Source: Ignavibacteriales bacterium (GTDB taxonomy: Bacteria > Bacteroidota > Ignavibacteria > Ignavibacteriales > Ignavibacteriaceae). Taken from it: a stretch of 64,000 nucleotides of DNA. The DNA lies in the NCBI GenBank assembly GCA_016714125.1, contig JADJNX010000005.1:1-64000 (forward strand), read 5' to 3'. Positions 1 to 9,764 of the stretch are shown one piece after another. Each line of letters starts with the position of its first letter. Position 1 is the stretch's first letter. The position numbers and the translations under genes were made by a program. The notes under the pieces were generated by a model. It did not search any database and was not told the DNA's origin. It saw only the letters and a program-made list of their open reading frames with translations.

Positions 1-58
1 CATTTTCACCATATAGCAGAATATTTTTTTCCGTCGAAGTTAAATGTAGTTTCTCCAT
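1..58 (-). CDS. Start of a probable P-loop ATPase, cut by the window edge
   Basis: Only the first 19 codons are in the window. An ATG at 58 opens a frame beginning MEKLHLTSTEKNILLYGEN and the next codon begins with G. The string ILLYGEN followed by G is how many AAA/ABC-like P-loop ATPases run into a Walker A motif (GENGxGKS). It starts 31 nt after the stop of the methylase gene on the same strand, so it is probably the next gene of that operon. The frame is too short to exclude chance. If real, it would be the motor or sensor ATPase of the restriction-like system. The assignment rests on inference from a few residues. Confidence 0.45.
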   Translation of the reverse strand, partial: MEKLHLTSTEKNILLYGEN

Positions 59-89
59 TGAAGAATTTGAAATTTTGATTATTAATTTA

Positions 90-3000
90 TTAATATGATT
101 CATAGATACCTGCATTTTTGATGTGACGAATAATCGAACTTAACCGTGAATCCATCGATTTTATATTTTGGCGTATTTCATTATCTCTCTCACTAAGTGA
201 TTGGTACACAAGAATATATTTCTTTTTTATTTCTTCATCACCTAAACCATCAATACTTTTAAAATATTTTTTAATGTATTTGATTATTTCAATAATATTT
301 TTGCAATTCCTGCTCGAAATAGACTTCATAAACTATTGCATTTAGAATTTCCTCAAAAAATTGTACCAAGTGCGAGTTCGCAAAATAATTCATTATTCGA
401 GTTGATTCTCCAAATTTATATAACCATAAAATGTAGTCTACTATGTTTTCTAAAGAAATTGAAGAATAAGTAGGTGGTAATGGAAATTCTTTTATATCTT
501 TAACAAGTATTTTCGGAAAAGCTCCTTTAGTTGCTTTAGGGGAGTTATTAAAATGATAGAAAGTAGCAAGCTTAGAATTTAATATCCCGAGAAGCGACTT
601 CAAAGAATGTGATGCATTATCACGAATAATTATAATAGAAGGATCATTATAGAGTTCTTCCTCCGTGAGTACTGCGAATATTGAAGGATTGGTTATTTCC
701 CTTATTAAAATCCTTTTCCCACGAAAATACTTCGGATCACGAGGATTCGCTATACCATCACAGTAATCAATGTATTCTTGTCCATTCCATTTTACCTGGT
801 ATCGATTAACATCTGAGCCCCAGAGCCAAGGTTTTAAACTCAGGTTCAGAAAAGGCTAGTCCCCAATTATGGTTGAATTTTGTGATTTCTTTTTTTTCTA
901 ATTGCATTTTAGGTTTTTTAATCAAATCAGCAAAATTTGTGACTCCCTTAGTATGATGATACCCGATTGTTTGAGTTTTACCCCTGTTCCAGTTAATAAT
1001 ACAATTACGGACAACAGCGGATTTAAAATTGGAAATCGAGTACAATCAAGTATCTCAAAAAGAGACCATGCTTCCAATAACTCTGCTCTATAGGCTCTTG
1101 CATTAACATTAAATAAAAAAGAGTTTGGAATTATATACGAAAGAATACCTGTTATTTTGAGGTGTAACCTGGCGATTTCAATAAAATAGTAATAAATCTC
1201 AAAGTCTGGAACTTTTCCGAGTCGCGATACTACCGCGTTTCGATAAACATTCTTGATTGGAGTACCGAAGGGGGGATTACCAATTATAATGTCAAAGAAT
1301 TTTACACCAAACATCAACTCAGGATTGAACCCATCTGTTGACTCATTGCCAAACGGATCCCACTCACTTAGCAAAGACAATCGGCTATTATGTACTTCGA
1401 AGCGATTAGTCATTTGAAATTTAATGATTTCTTTTTGGAGAGACTTAAATTTTGTCTTTATATCAAGTTTCTCTTGTCCATAACTTTGAAGGTAATCATT
1501 TCGGATTTGTTGAAGTTTTGCAAGATCGTTATTTATATCAAAAAGACCTCCAAAATTATCTTCAGGAAGACTCATTAGAGAATCTGTTGCGACAAATTTA
1601 AATTCTAAGTTTGGAAGTGCTTCAATTCCACGATTAGGTTTATCATCATCTATATTCTCATCAACGATTAAAGAAAGAAAGCATCGAAGTTTACTGATTT
1701 CAGTTGCTATTGGCTGAATATCTACGCCATGCAAGTTATTTTGTATAATACCCAATTTTATAGAGTAATCTACTGACGAATCTCTTATTTTTCTCTCAAT
1801 ATTCCTGAAGGGCACATTCTCAATCTTACTGATTTGACGAACTTTCCACTTTTCTGCATTTGTATCTATTTTTTGAAGAGCAATCAGCATTTTTTGCATT
1901 ATGCCTAGAGGGAATGCCCCACTACCGCAGGCTGGATCCAGAATTTTGATTTCGTCGAAAGCATCTATAATCCTTTCCTTCTCAAAATCACTTAAGCATA
2001 CGTCACTATCAAGTTTAAGCAGCTCACATAGAATAGTAGCATCAATTCCTGTCAGATTGTTTAAATATCGTACTAAACTTTCAGAAACCATATAATCCAC
2101 GATTTCACGAGGTGTATAGAAACTTCCAGTTGATTTTCTGGCTGATTCACCATTCCGTGGATCAATTTCTGCTAATAGATTCTCAAAAATTCTACCCAAC
2201 ATTTCCGGATCAACACTCACCTCAAGATCAACTGAGCTATTTTCATCGATGGTAAAATTATATTTCTCAATCCGAGAAAAATTTATCGAACCATTCATTG
2301 GGAATTTTAAGAGTGTTAATGTTTTCAGACAAGTCGGTTATTGAATTAATAGAATAAAAATCTTCTTTCTGAGGTTCAAATAAGCCTCCATTTAGGAAAG
2401 GAATATCCTCGAAACCGTCGGGTAAACTCTGGACTCTATAATTGACCGGGGTATTTAATGTTTGGAAAAAAAGCCGTTCAAGAACTGTGTGGTAGTAGTC
2501 AGGGTGGTTATTAACGACTTTACTATTTAGCATCTCTTCTGGCAACAGAGGCTTACCTTTATCAGATTTTTTAACTTTTTAGAAACCAACAAAAACTATC
2601 CTCCCAATTAAGCGAACTGCAAATTTTGAAAATTTCATAATTATTGATATCGTTGTTATCCAGTGACGGCAGTTTGAGTTGCCTCGGAAATTCCTTTATC
2701 TTATTGCCAATATCTACATTCCCCCCAACCAATAGATAGAATTGGTCTGCGATAATTTTATAAAATTCTTCGTTTAAAGACTCCACACTAAAAGGCATTT
2801 CGAATATCTTCTAACGATATTTCCTTGCCTTCTAGAAGAGTTATACGAGAAACCGGTGTACTGGTTTTTGCAGCTTCTCCGAGTAAATAGGTGTACCTTT
2901 TAGGTTCAGTTATATTTTTTACGAGCGCCCCCGTTCCATCGAAAGTTCTTATTTCACTAACAAAACTTAGACGCCAGTTTGAACCCTGTTCAAAAACAAC

Positions 3001-3303
3001 TAGAGCCCCGTCCACATAATATTTATAAATTGATCGTAATAATTGACGCAATCCAAACTTATTCTTTTCCAATCGAACATTTGATTTAACTATAACATGG
3101 TATAGCCCTATTATCCGGTCATCAATTGTATTAAAACTGCCAAGTTCAAATGCACACTTTGCCTTATCATTCAGCGGTAACAATATTTCTACCGGTTGTT
3201 GTCTTAAATTTTTTGTGCCAAAAAATTCTGTCAGTACTAACTTCCAGTCCTGAAGATTAAATGGATTATTTAAGATGGCTTCAAGTTCTTTTTTGTTTAT
3301 CAT
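90..3303 (-). CDS. Eco57I-like DNA N6-adenine methylase / restriction enzyme (frameshifted)
   Basis: About 1,070 codons when joined across roughly six frameshifts. The middle third carries the SAM-binding motif I (DPACGSGAFP) and the N6-adenine catalytic motif IV (NPPFG), preceded by a GSFYTPREIVDYM segment typical of Eco57I/type IIG and type ISP-like enzymes. The C-terminal third has a TaqI-like target-recognition region (NRYQVKWNGQEYIDYC, RILIREI, IIIRDN). The N-terminal 300 residues are conserved in kind with large methylase-restriction proteins, but I see no diagnostic nuclease motif there. It should methylate, and possibly cleave, DNA at a specific site. It follows the PLD-helicase gene and a small ORF with which it shares an ATGA overlap, so it sits in one operon. 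Motifs are intact despite the frameshifts, which are likely sequencing errors or very recent lesions. Confidence 0.82.
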
Positions 3304-3535
3304 ATTCTGTTTTTGAAATTTTTATAAAGTACTTCTAAATGGCCACTCGACTGAATCACAGTTCCATAGAGCAATCTAATAGTTATTCCATTTTTTCGGC
3401 TTAAAATGTTCGAGTGATTATCCAATCTATAAAAAAGTTTCAGATAATACAATAGTTGGAGAAATTTCAGACAAATTATATCTTCATTTGAATTGAAATC
3501 ATTTGCGTTATTTAGGCATCATATTTTGTAGCCAT
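3300..3535 (-). CDS. Small unknown protein between helicase and methylase (about 78 aa, one frameshift)
   Basis: I do not recognise this protein. An ATG at 3535, 21 nt after the helicase stop, opens MATKYDA; a single missing base near 3515 then leads into a frame that runs to a TGA at 3300-3302. That stop overlaps the ATG of the methylase gene as ATGA. With the base restored the length is exactly 79 codons. The product would be basic and rich in Leu, Tyr and Asn (IICLKFLQLLYYLKLFYRL, then RKNGITIRLLYGTVIQ). The neat coupling on both sides is the main support. It could be a specificity or accessory subunit, a toxin-like peptide, or an artefact. Confidence 0.45.
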
Positions 3536-3556
3536 TAGTAACAATAAATTATTCAA

Positions 3557-6500
3557 TTAGCAAATTAGTAATTGTCTTTTGTCTGATTGTTGTCTTAATT
3601 TCTTTAACTCATTTGGTAAAGCAGCATAAGTTCCGTTTCGACTAATATTGTCAGAGATTCACAAGCAGTTTTAACTTCAGATTGAGACGACATTCCTTTA
3701 ATATCACGCAGAAATTTCCTTGCCTGATTCAATTGCATCAGCTTTGTCCAGGGATGTAACTGTATCAGAACTGTTAAACGAGAACTCTTCCTCAAATTTG
3801 TCAATTGCTGCTTGAACATGTATATAATGCTCAGATGGTGGTGTAAAACCTTCTTCATTTGAAAAGGCTTCAAAAATTTTAGCTGCTTCCAAAAATGAAA
3901 TTGAGGAAATTTTAATTTTATTGCATACAAGATAAAACTCCAATTTGAATGGAGACCTAAGAAATACCACGGTTGAGTTATTTAGAGAATCATCATGAAG
4001 GAATCTAGTATTTCTTGCGGTTCTGGCTTTAATAGGGAACTGATTTATTCGCTTGTATTCTCTGGGGTTGCTGTCTTTAAACTCACGGATAAATCGTAGA
4101 TAGAACAATTTTCGATCTTCATCATCCGGCACGCCCTCTTTAAAAAGTTCAAATTGTTCAATCAATTCCTCTGGAGTAAAAATTTGCGCATCTTCTCCAA
4201 ATGCTGTATGATGTGCCTGTAATTTAATTAGCGCATTGTTATACAGATTTATTTCTTCATCTCCTTGTTGTGATGGATAGAAATTATAATTGTAAATTAT
4301 AGATGCGGTACTTCCAATTCGGTTGACCCTGCCAATGCGTTGCATTAATCTCGTTGAATTCCATGAGTGTCATAATTCACAACAACATTTGCCCTGTGGA
4401 GATTTATACCCTCAGCAAGAACATCAGTCGTTACCATAATATCAAAATCATCTTTTTTGAAGTCCGTTATAATTGGCATCAAAATTCTCTAGGATAGTCT
4501 CAAAATTCTTGTTTCTGTTTTGGGAAGAAACATTTAGTACCTTTACATTAAGGTACTCCTCAATTTTTCCGGCAAGATAATTAGCGGTATCAGTACTTTC
4601 AGTGAAAATTACAAGTTTGCCGGATTCATTTATTGCTGTATTTAGTAAATTTTCTCTGAGTGTTTTGAAAAATGTTTCGATCTTGGGGTCATGTTCAACT
4701 TTTGCCCAATCATCCACCAGTTCCTTCAAGAGCAATTGATCTTTTTTTAACCCCACGATGAAGCCGCTCTCGAAATCATCAGCTAAAAAAACATTATTTC
4801 TCGGATTAACTATGCTCATTTCCAATATCAATGTCTCAATATCGTCAAAATTCATTCCTTTTTCCATCAGATCATTCACCTGTAAATCAGGTGCTATCAT
4901 AACTTTGTTGTTATCGAACATCTGAATCATTCGTTGGGTAGATACAAGCAGGTTGTTAAGTGTGATTTTGAATGCAGTAAAACTACTTTCCAAACGTTTA
5001 ATCATTAGGGTTTTCATAATCCCCGCTAAAGATTTTGAAACCAAAACAGCCTGTTCATAATATTGTTCACGAAGTTCGGGTTTTAGGAAACGGATTGCCT
5101 GATAACGGTAATAGTTTATTTTATCATCGTCTGTTAAATAAAAAAACTGAATGGTAAAATAGTTTACCAAGTTTAGTGTCCAGCAGATAGGTAATAGATT
5201 TTGGGGGTGCCAATTCAGGGAACTGAATACCTTGGGATTGCATATCGTCGAGATACTTGGGATAATTCTTAAGATCTCTTCTTGTCCGTCTCACCGTTAT
5301 TTGTGAAATAATTTTTTCTCGAATATTTGAATAAATTTCTCGAATACGGTTAATATCAGGATTTTCCTGTTGGATTATTTCCCGATAATCACGGATAATT
5401 GGACCAAAAAAGCTTTGTAGATTTGTAATCTGCAATGTACTTCGTCTCGCATCCTGAAATAGTAATAGTTGATAATAAAGATCTTGAGGTCTGTTATTAA
5501 GGGGAGTTGCTGAGACCAGGATAACTTTTTCTTTTTCCCAGGAACCAATCCTTCATTCAGTCGAGGAGTTTTACAAATTCTTTGAAGCAAACCAAATGCA
5601 TGAGATGTATGATTTCTATATCGGTGAGCTTCATCTACTAAAACCAAATCATAATCCTCTTTTACCCAGTAATTTACATCAGTTCCATCAACAATCTTAT
5701 CAAGTCTTCCATTTGTAATAAATTTAGTGTGTTTATCGATACCAAATAACCGAAATGTGCTTTTCCAGTTTTTATCCAAGGCAGGAGGGTAAACGACGAG
5801 AATTTTTGTAGTTAGGGAGCCGTTAGCCAACAGGAATCTCTTGGCAATCATTGCTGCTACAACAGTTTTACCCAAACCAACAACATCAGCGAGGAAAAAA
5901 CCATTATGATCCAGGAGCATTTGGAAACCCTGGTTCACAGCATCTATTTGGTAAGAGAGTTTTTTGTAGGCTTTGGGTAAATCACCTACAGTGTCAGGAT
6001 CATAATCGATGTTCTTTCCAAAATATTCAATTAAAATTTAAAATAAAGTTCATAAGGCGTAAAGATTTGATCGATATGAGTTTTGATTTTAAAGGCATTA
6101 ATATCGGCAGGTAAAATTGGTGTTGATTGCCCCCACAAAGTTTCAAATTCTGTCTTCGCAAAATTAACCTCATCAAAGTCTTTCAGTGCAATATTCATCT
6201 CATAATTAGGAGATTTTTTATCCCTAAGCCGGTTTCTTGATAAATTGGAGGACCCCATTATTACCCAGCCATCAGAATGTTCTGTATGGTTTTGTGGCAG
6301 GAACAGGTAAAATTTTGCATGGAGGTTTTTTGAATTGTGTGCTCTAACCTCAATTCTTCCGTCAACAAGATCGTTTACAAATTTTATAACACCTTTTTCA
6401 ACCTCTTCGGAATATTGTGCATCTTTTATATCTTGTATGAACCAATTTAAGAACTCTTCTTTGGTTTTGGTCTCTTCACCAAAAAATATCATACCCTTTC

Positions 6501-6718
6501 TCTGTGCAATAGAGAACATTTTGATCTACATTGATACCGACCAAAATTTTGATGCTTTCAAGATTTTCAAGATAAGGTTGTAACTTGAAATAGCCGGATG
6601 ATCGAAAATACCCCACAACCGCATGAAAAGCATAAATATCTTTCATATTCTGAATTATGCCGGTAAACTTGTCGAACAAATTTCGTTCGTGAGTATTGGT
6701 AAAAAATTTAGATGGCAT
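3557..6718 (-). CDS. PLD-nuclease / SNF2-family helicase fusion (frameshifted)
   Basis: Reconstructed across about eight frameshifts, the gene is 1,054 codons. The first 220 residues are a phospholipase D-like nuclease domain with the HxK motif (LHAKFYLF) followed by GSSNLSRN. An SF2/SNF2 helicase follows: Walker A (ADVVGLGKTVVA), DEAH box (VLVDEAH), motif III (SATPLNN), motif V (TTDVLAEGINLHRA, with one shift near it) and motif VI (QRIGRVNRIGS). It should move along DNA using ATP and probably cut it with the PLD domain. It is the first gene of the left-edge operon, followed by the small ORF, the methylase and the possible ATPase. This points to phage restriction. The architecture resembles DISARM-like and type I-like helicase subunits, but I cannot assign a named system. 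ATG at 6718 is the first start in the PLD frame. Confidence 0.85.
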
Positions 6719-6955
6719 TAGTAATTCTTATTAATATGTTTTCCTTTAATATTCCGGCAAGAAAATTTCTTTGACCAACTAATTAAAGAGTAATATTTTT
6801 TATCAAAAGACTTGTGAGTTATCTCTCAAATTTAATCATTTAATTTGAAAACACGGCCTACAGAGAAAAAATGGACTAACGGATCATTTGCTCACTTAAT
6901 CTAAATTATTAGGTAGTTACCTCATAAACTTTTATTGTTTTCCTGATACTTTGAT

Positions 6956-7215
6956 TCAAAACTTAATCCCAGGCCTTCCCTCATCCTTCAGCCTTTTATT
7001 CAGCAGTTCTTCACTTGTTTGTGAGAAGTTATTGAAGTCATCTTTGATTCGGGTGACTTCTATTTTTATGCTTTTTAGGGCTTCGATCCGGGAGGTGGTT
7101 GGGGCTCCGAGATCTCCGATGATTCCGGAATAGACCCCTGATATATTACCTGATTGAATAGTCTCAATAACTATCGTTCTTTTGGATGGGTTTTCTTTCG
7201 GTAAGTGTTTGTATA
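6956..7215 (-). pseudogene. Decayed copy of the C-terminus of the BNR/sortilin-like gene
   Basis: On the minus strand this encodes VYSGIIGDLGAPTTS, then RIEALKSIKIEVTRIKDD and a tail ending RPGIKF and TGA. It is closely similar to the last 65 residues of the gene at 9765-12827. Positions 6958-7140 align without gaps to 9791-9973 (offset 2833). Upstream of 7140 the similarity stops and the frame closes at a TAA near 7216, so no start or N-terminal part remains. It is a leftover of a duplication. Differences between the copies are scattered, so it is not recent. Confidence 0.8.
6958..7140. repeat. 183-nt direct repeat, left copy
   Basis: Ungapped direct repeat of 9791-9973, with an almost identical core of about 55 nt (around GTTTGTGAGAAGTTATTG). 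The two copies bracket the caspase-like gene and the type IX cargo gene. Confidence 0.85.
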
Positions 7216-7275
7216 TTTAATAAGACTCTACGCATATCTACCTTTTAAGCAACTGAAAATGTTGAAATTGTGATG

Positions 7276-7337
7276 TTTTGGAATCTCCAAATTTAAATAA
7301 TTAAATTTGCAAAACTCTACATTTTCTGAACCTTAAC
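7276..7337 (-). repeat. Short interspersed repeat, copy 1
   Basis: On the minus strand it begins GTTAAGGTTCA, then has a GTAGA(G/A)TTT core and an AAATTTAATTA stretch. It is similar over about 60 nt to 8222-8285 and over about 36 nt to 9549-9584. It lies 38 nt downstream of the caspase-like gene. Confidence 0.6.
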
Positions 7338-7374
7338 AATACAACATTGCCACATGCTATGAATTAGATTTTTT

Positions 7375-7992
7375 TTAATCCTCTTTTTTATCACCTTGTA
7401 GCCCTTCAGCACTGATGCAATAAATCAATTCCGTCTTATATTTTTCATTTATCTCACGAACAATTTCGTGTATTTCTTTCTCCTCGAGTTGAAGCGAATA
7501 ATAAAGTTCGTTTATCTCAATAGCTTTGGCCTACTGCGATTTTTTTGAGGGACCTATTAAACCAAAAAAAGGGTTTATAGCCGAATTTTCATCAACTATT
7601 TTAATCCCATGCAAACCATAACAAGATGTCATGTTGACTATTAATTTCTGTTCCATTAAATTATTTATTGTCTGAAGTTTTTCTCTAAATTCTTCCCACT
7701 TTATCATTTCTTTTAGACTTTTATTAATTGCGATTCCATTTTTATTACCATGACATATGATGTGCAAACAAAACTTTTTCCCATTTTGGGCTAACGCTTC
7801 AAAATATTTCAACGATTTATCAAACATATTTTTGTCATCACATAATGATGACATTTGTTCAATTCCATTTACAGCTAAAAAGTGAGTTAAGTTATCAGAT
7901 GTTTTCCATTGTATCCTTTCAGTATCTGGTAATCCATCAATTATAGCAACGAAATCGTATTCAACATCTAAGCGTTTCATTAAATCTACCAT
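7375..7992 (-). CDS. Small caspase-like (CHAT/C14-type) protein, interrupted by an in-frame TAG
   Basis: The open part is 153 codons from ATG 7992 to a TAG at 7531-7533. The same frame continues for 51 more codons (AKAIEINELYYSLQLEEKEI and so on) to a TAA at 7375. Two blocks look like the catalytic dyad of caspase-fold proteases: LHIICHGNKNGI, with His after a hydrophobic strand and followed by Gly, and LIVNMTSCYG, with Cys after the next strand. Spacing between them, about 50 residues, suits CHAT/peptidase C14 domains. The TAG falls where a Trp (TGG) would be one base away, so it may be a sequencing error, a recent nonsense mutation or a true end. There is no signal peptide, so it would act in the cytoplasm. 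Its position next to the restriction-like operon suggests, but does not show, a defence role. Substrate unknown. Confidence 0.6.
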
Positions 7993-8348
7993 GATATATA
8001 TCCTTTAGTATTTATTGAATTAATTAATAACGTAATTTGAAAATAAGTTTTTGATTCATTAGCAACAATAGAAAATACTCTTTTATTAATAATCAATTGA
8101 ATTCTTGTATCGATCCACTAAAAATTAAATAATTGGTCTTGTCTCAACTGAATTAGGACATCACAACTAGAATAATTAAATTTCAAACTTTTGTGCTGTT
8201 GTGGTTGTTAAACCATATGCTGTTTTAGGAATCTTTAGTTTATTTAATTAAATTTATGAAATTCTACTTTCTTATGAACCTTAACTTTTCATATTATATC
8301 CATTTATTTTTTCAATAGCAATTTAATTTTCTAAATAAATATTTATCA
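7993..8348. other. AT-rich intergenic region with one repeat copy
   Basis: It separates the caspase-like gene from the type IX cargo gene. Apart from repeat copy 2 (8222-8285) I see no open frame or RNA-like structure. The promoter of the caspase-like gene should lie in 8000-8150, but no clear consensus is visible. Confidence 0.6.
8222..8285 (-). repeat. Short interspersed repeat, copy 2
   Basis: Matches copy 1 along its length (GTTAAGGTTCA, AAAGTAGAATTTCA, AAATTTAATTA, then GATTCC on the minus strand). It lies 64 nt past the stop of the type IX cargo gene. Confidence 0.6.
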
Positions 8349-9536
8349 TCATCTTAATAAAACCATTTTCATTATTTCAGAATAATTACCAACTACTATT
8401 TGGTAAAAATAAATGCCACTCGAAAGAGACGATGCATTAAATTCATATTCATGAACACCTGCACTCTGCACATTATTAACTGCCTCTAAAACTGTTTGAC
8501 CAAGTAGATTTATTATATTCAATTTCACATGAGATTGAGTTTTCACTTCATACTTTATTATTGTTGATGGGTTAAAGGGATTGGGGTAATTTTGATGCAA
8601 GGAATATTTTGCAGGTACTTCTGACGAAATTTTTCTACTGGCTGTAATTTCGGACATTAAACGGCGCCAGATTCCTTGTTCTGTTCCGGCAAAAACAAAT
8701 CCATCTTTAACTTGTATTGCTTTACATGTAATCCCTGTCGGAAAACCCTGGTTTATTTCGTTCCAGGTGACACCTTTATCTTTGGAAAGAAAAACTCCCG
8801 CCTGATAAGTCCCCGCAAATACATTATTCCCGGAAGAAGCCATAGAATAAACTGTTGTACCGTTTAAAGTAATTTGGGACCAGCTAGCCCCACTATTTGT
8901 AGAAAGATATACACCACCGTAAAAGCTTCCTGCAAATAAATTATTATCAATTTTTGTAAAGGACCATGCATCTCCGGGGAAAGATGTTTTTACCCAATTA
9001 ATACCCAAGTTTGTGGACTTATAGATGCCTTCGTGGGCTATCCCTGCAAACAAATTATTTTCTAGAGTTGTTATGGCAAGAATTTGTTTATTGCTCAAAG
9101 AAGTTTGAGACCAGCTTGTACCGCTATTGGTAGAAATATATACACCGCTACTAACTGTTCCGGCAAAAATATTTTCTCCAATAGTTATCAAAGATAAAAC
9201 ACTTTTATTATTTAATGAAGTTTGGGTCCAGCTTATACCATTATTTGTTGATTGAAATACACCATTCCCATCTGTACCGGCATACAAAGTATTTCCTATA
9301 CTGGCTAAAGCCCATACAGTTAAATTATTCAATGAAGTTCCGGTCCAGATATTTCCATTATCCGAAGAGATAAAAATACCTTGATCAATTGTACCGCCAT
9401 AAATATTATTTCCTAAAGTTATCAGGCTGCGCACATCTTCATTAGAAAAACCATTGCATTTTACCCACTGCGCATTTATTGAAGATGAAAAGATTAAAAG
9501 AACCATCACGAAGTAATGAGCATAATATTTGAACAT
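8349..9536 (-). CDS. Secreted seven-bladed BNR-type propeller with type IX sorting domain
   Basis: The start chosen is ATG 9536 because it opens directly into a signal peptide (MFKYYAHYFVMVLLIFSSS, cut after INAQ); the longer frame upstream adds an unlikely 55-residue leader. The mature part has seven repeats of about 40 residues, each with a (Y/F)AGT strand, a GV(Y/F)xST turn and an Asp-box-like SGxSWxQ motif, which predicts a seven-bladed beta-propeller. The last 80 residues are a type IX secretion type A sorting domain (YSLHQNYPNPFNPSTIIKYE, then GIYFYQI and a KMVLLR end). It should cross the outer membrane by the type IX system, whose translocon SprA is at 39.4-46.4 kb, and stay on the surface or be released. 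Ligand unknown. It resembles the larger BNR protein upstream in kind, but its sequence is distinct. Confidence 0.9.
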   Translation of the reverse strand: MFKYYAHYFVMVLLIFSSSINAQWVKCNGFSNEDVRSLITLGNNIYGGTIDQGIFISSDNGNIWTGTSLNNLTVWALASIGNTLYAGTDGNGVFQSTNNGISWTQTSLNNKSVLSLITIGENIFAGTVSSGVYISTNSGTSWSQTSLSNKQILAITTLENNLFAGIAHEGIYKSTNLGINWVKTSFPGDAWSFTKIDNNLFAGSFYGGVYLSTNSGASWSQITLNGTTVYSMASSGNNVFAGTYQAGVFLSKDKGVTWNEINQGFPTGITCKAIQVKDGFVFAGTEQGIWRRLMSEITASRKISSEVPAKYSLHQNYPNPFNPSTIIKYEVKTQSHVKLNIINLLGQTVLEAVNNVQSAGVHEYEFNASSLSSGIYFYQIVVGNYSEIMKMVLLR

Positions 9537-9548
9537 TTTGTTTTCTCT

Positions 9549-9584
9549 AAATTTCTGAAATTCTACTTTCTGGTGAACCTTAAC
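9549..9584 (-). repeat. Short interspersed repeat, copy 3 (leader of the type IX cargo gene)
   Basis: The minus strand reads GTTAAGGTTCACCAGAAAG then TAGAATTTCAGAAATTT, ending 13 nt before the ATG at 9536. It is the shortest of the three copies and here forms the 5' leader. Confidence 0.55.
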
Positions 9585-9764
9585 AATTCCAATTTCAAAA
9601 GTTGTGTCATTGAAATTATGGAGATTTGCATTTCTGTGCAATAGGAGGCGGATAATTTTCAAGGTTTTTAAGGAATAAATGCAAACTCTGAAATCAAGCA
9701 ATTAGATCACCAAAAAATTCACTGAAAACCCCGGAAGTCAATTTACATCAACTTCCAGGGTCAT

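Larger units (their letters stand above)
6719..7374. other. AT-rich region without an intact gene
   Basis: This 656-nt stretch lies between the helicase start and the end of the caspase-like gene. It contains a gene fragment copied from the 9.8-12.8 kb propeller gene (6956-7215) and one copy of the three-fold short repeat (7276-7337). About 240 nt upstream of the helicase (6719-6955) probably hold its promoter, but I find no convincing consensus there. Confidence 0.7.

Noticed and set aside
5851..6114. Plus-strand open frame opposite the helicase
   Set aside because: It is antisense to the Walker A region of the helicase, has no start signal and its composition (His/Gln-rich) is what a shadow frame gives.
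1..6718. Calling the left-edge operon DISARM
   Set aside because: A SNF2-type helicase and an Eco57I-like methylase are present, but no DrmA, DrmB or separate DrmC-like protein is seen in the window, and here the PLD domain is fused to the helicase.
6951..7133. Plus-strand open frame of 60 codons
   Set aside because: It is the antisense of the duplicated BNR gene fragment; the minus strand carries the homologous protein sequence.
7531..7533. TAG as a recoded sense codon (pyrrolysine or altered code)
   Set aside because: Other genes here end normally in TAG (for example the MFS exporter and WD40 genes), and a one-base change from TGG is simpler.
8349..9536. Near-regular DNA repeats of the propeller gene as a tandem repeat or CRISPR-like array
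   Set aside because: The period of about 120 nt follows the protein blades, units are diverged at the DNA level and there are no spacers.
9537..9701. Extended N-terminus of the type IX cargo protein
   Set aside because: The extra 55 residues precede a perfect signal peptide at ATG 9536 and overlap the short repeat; not a plausible leader.
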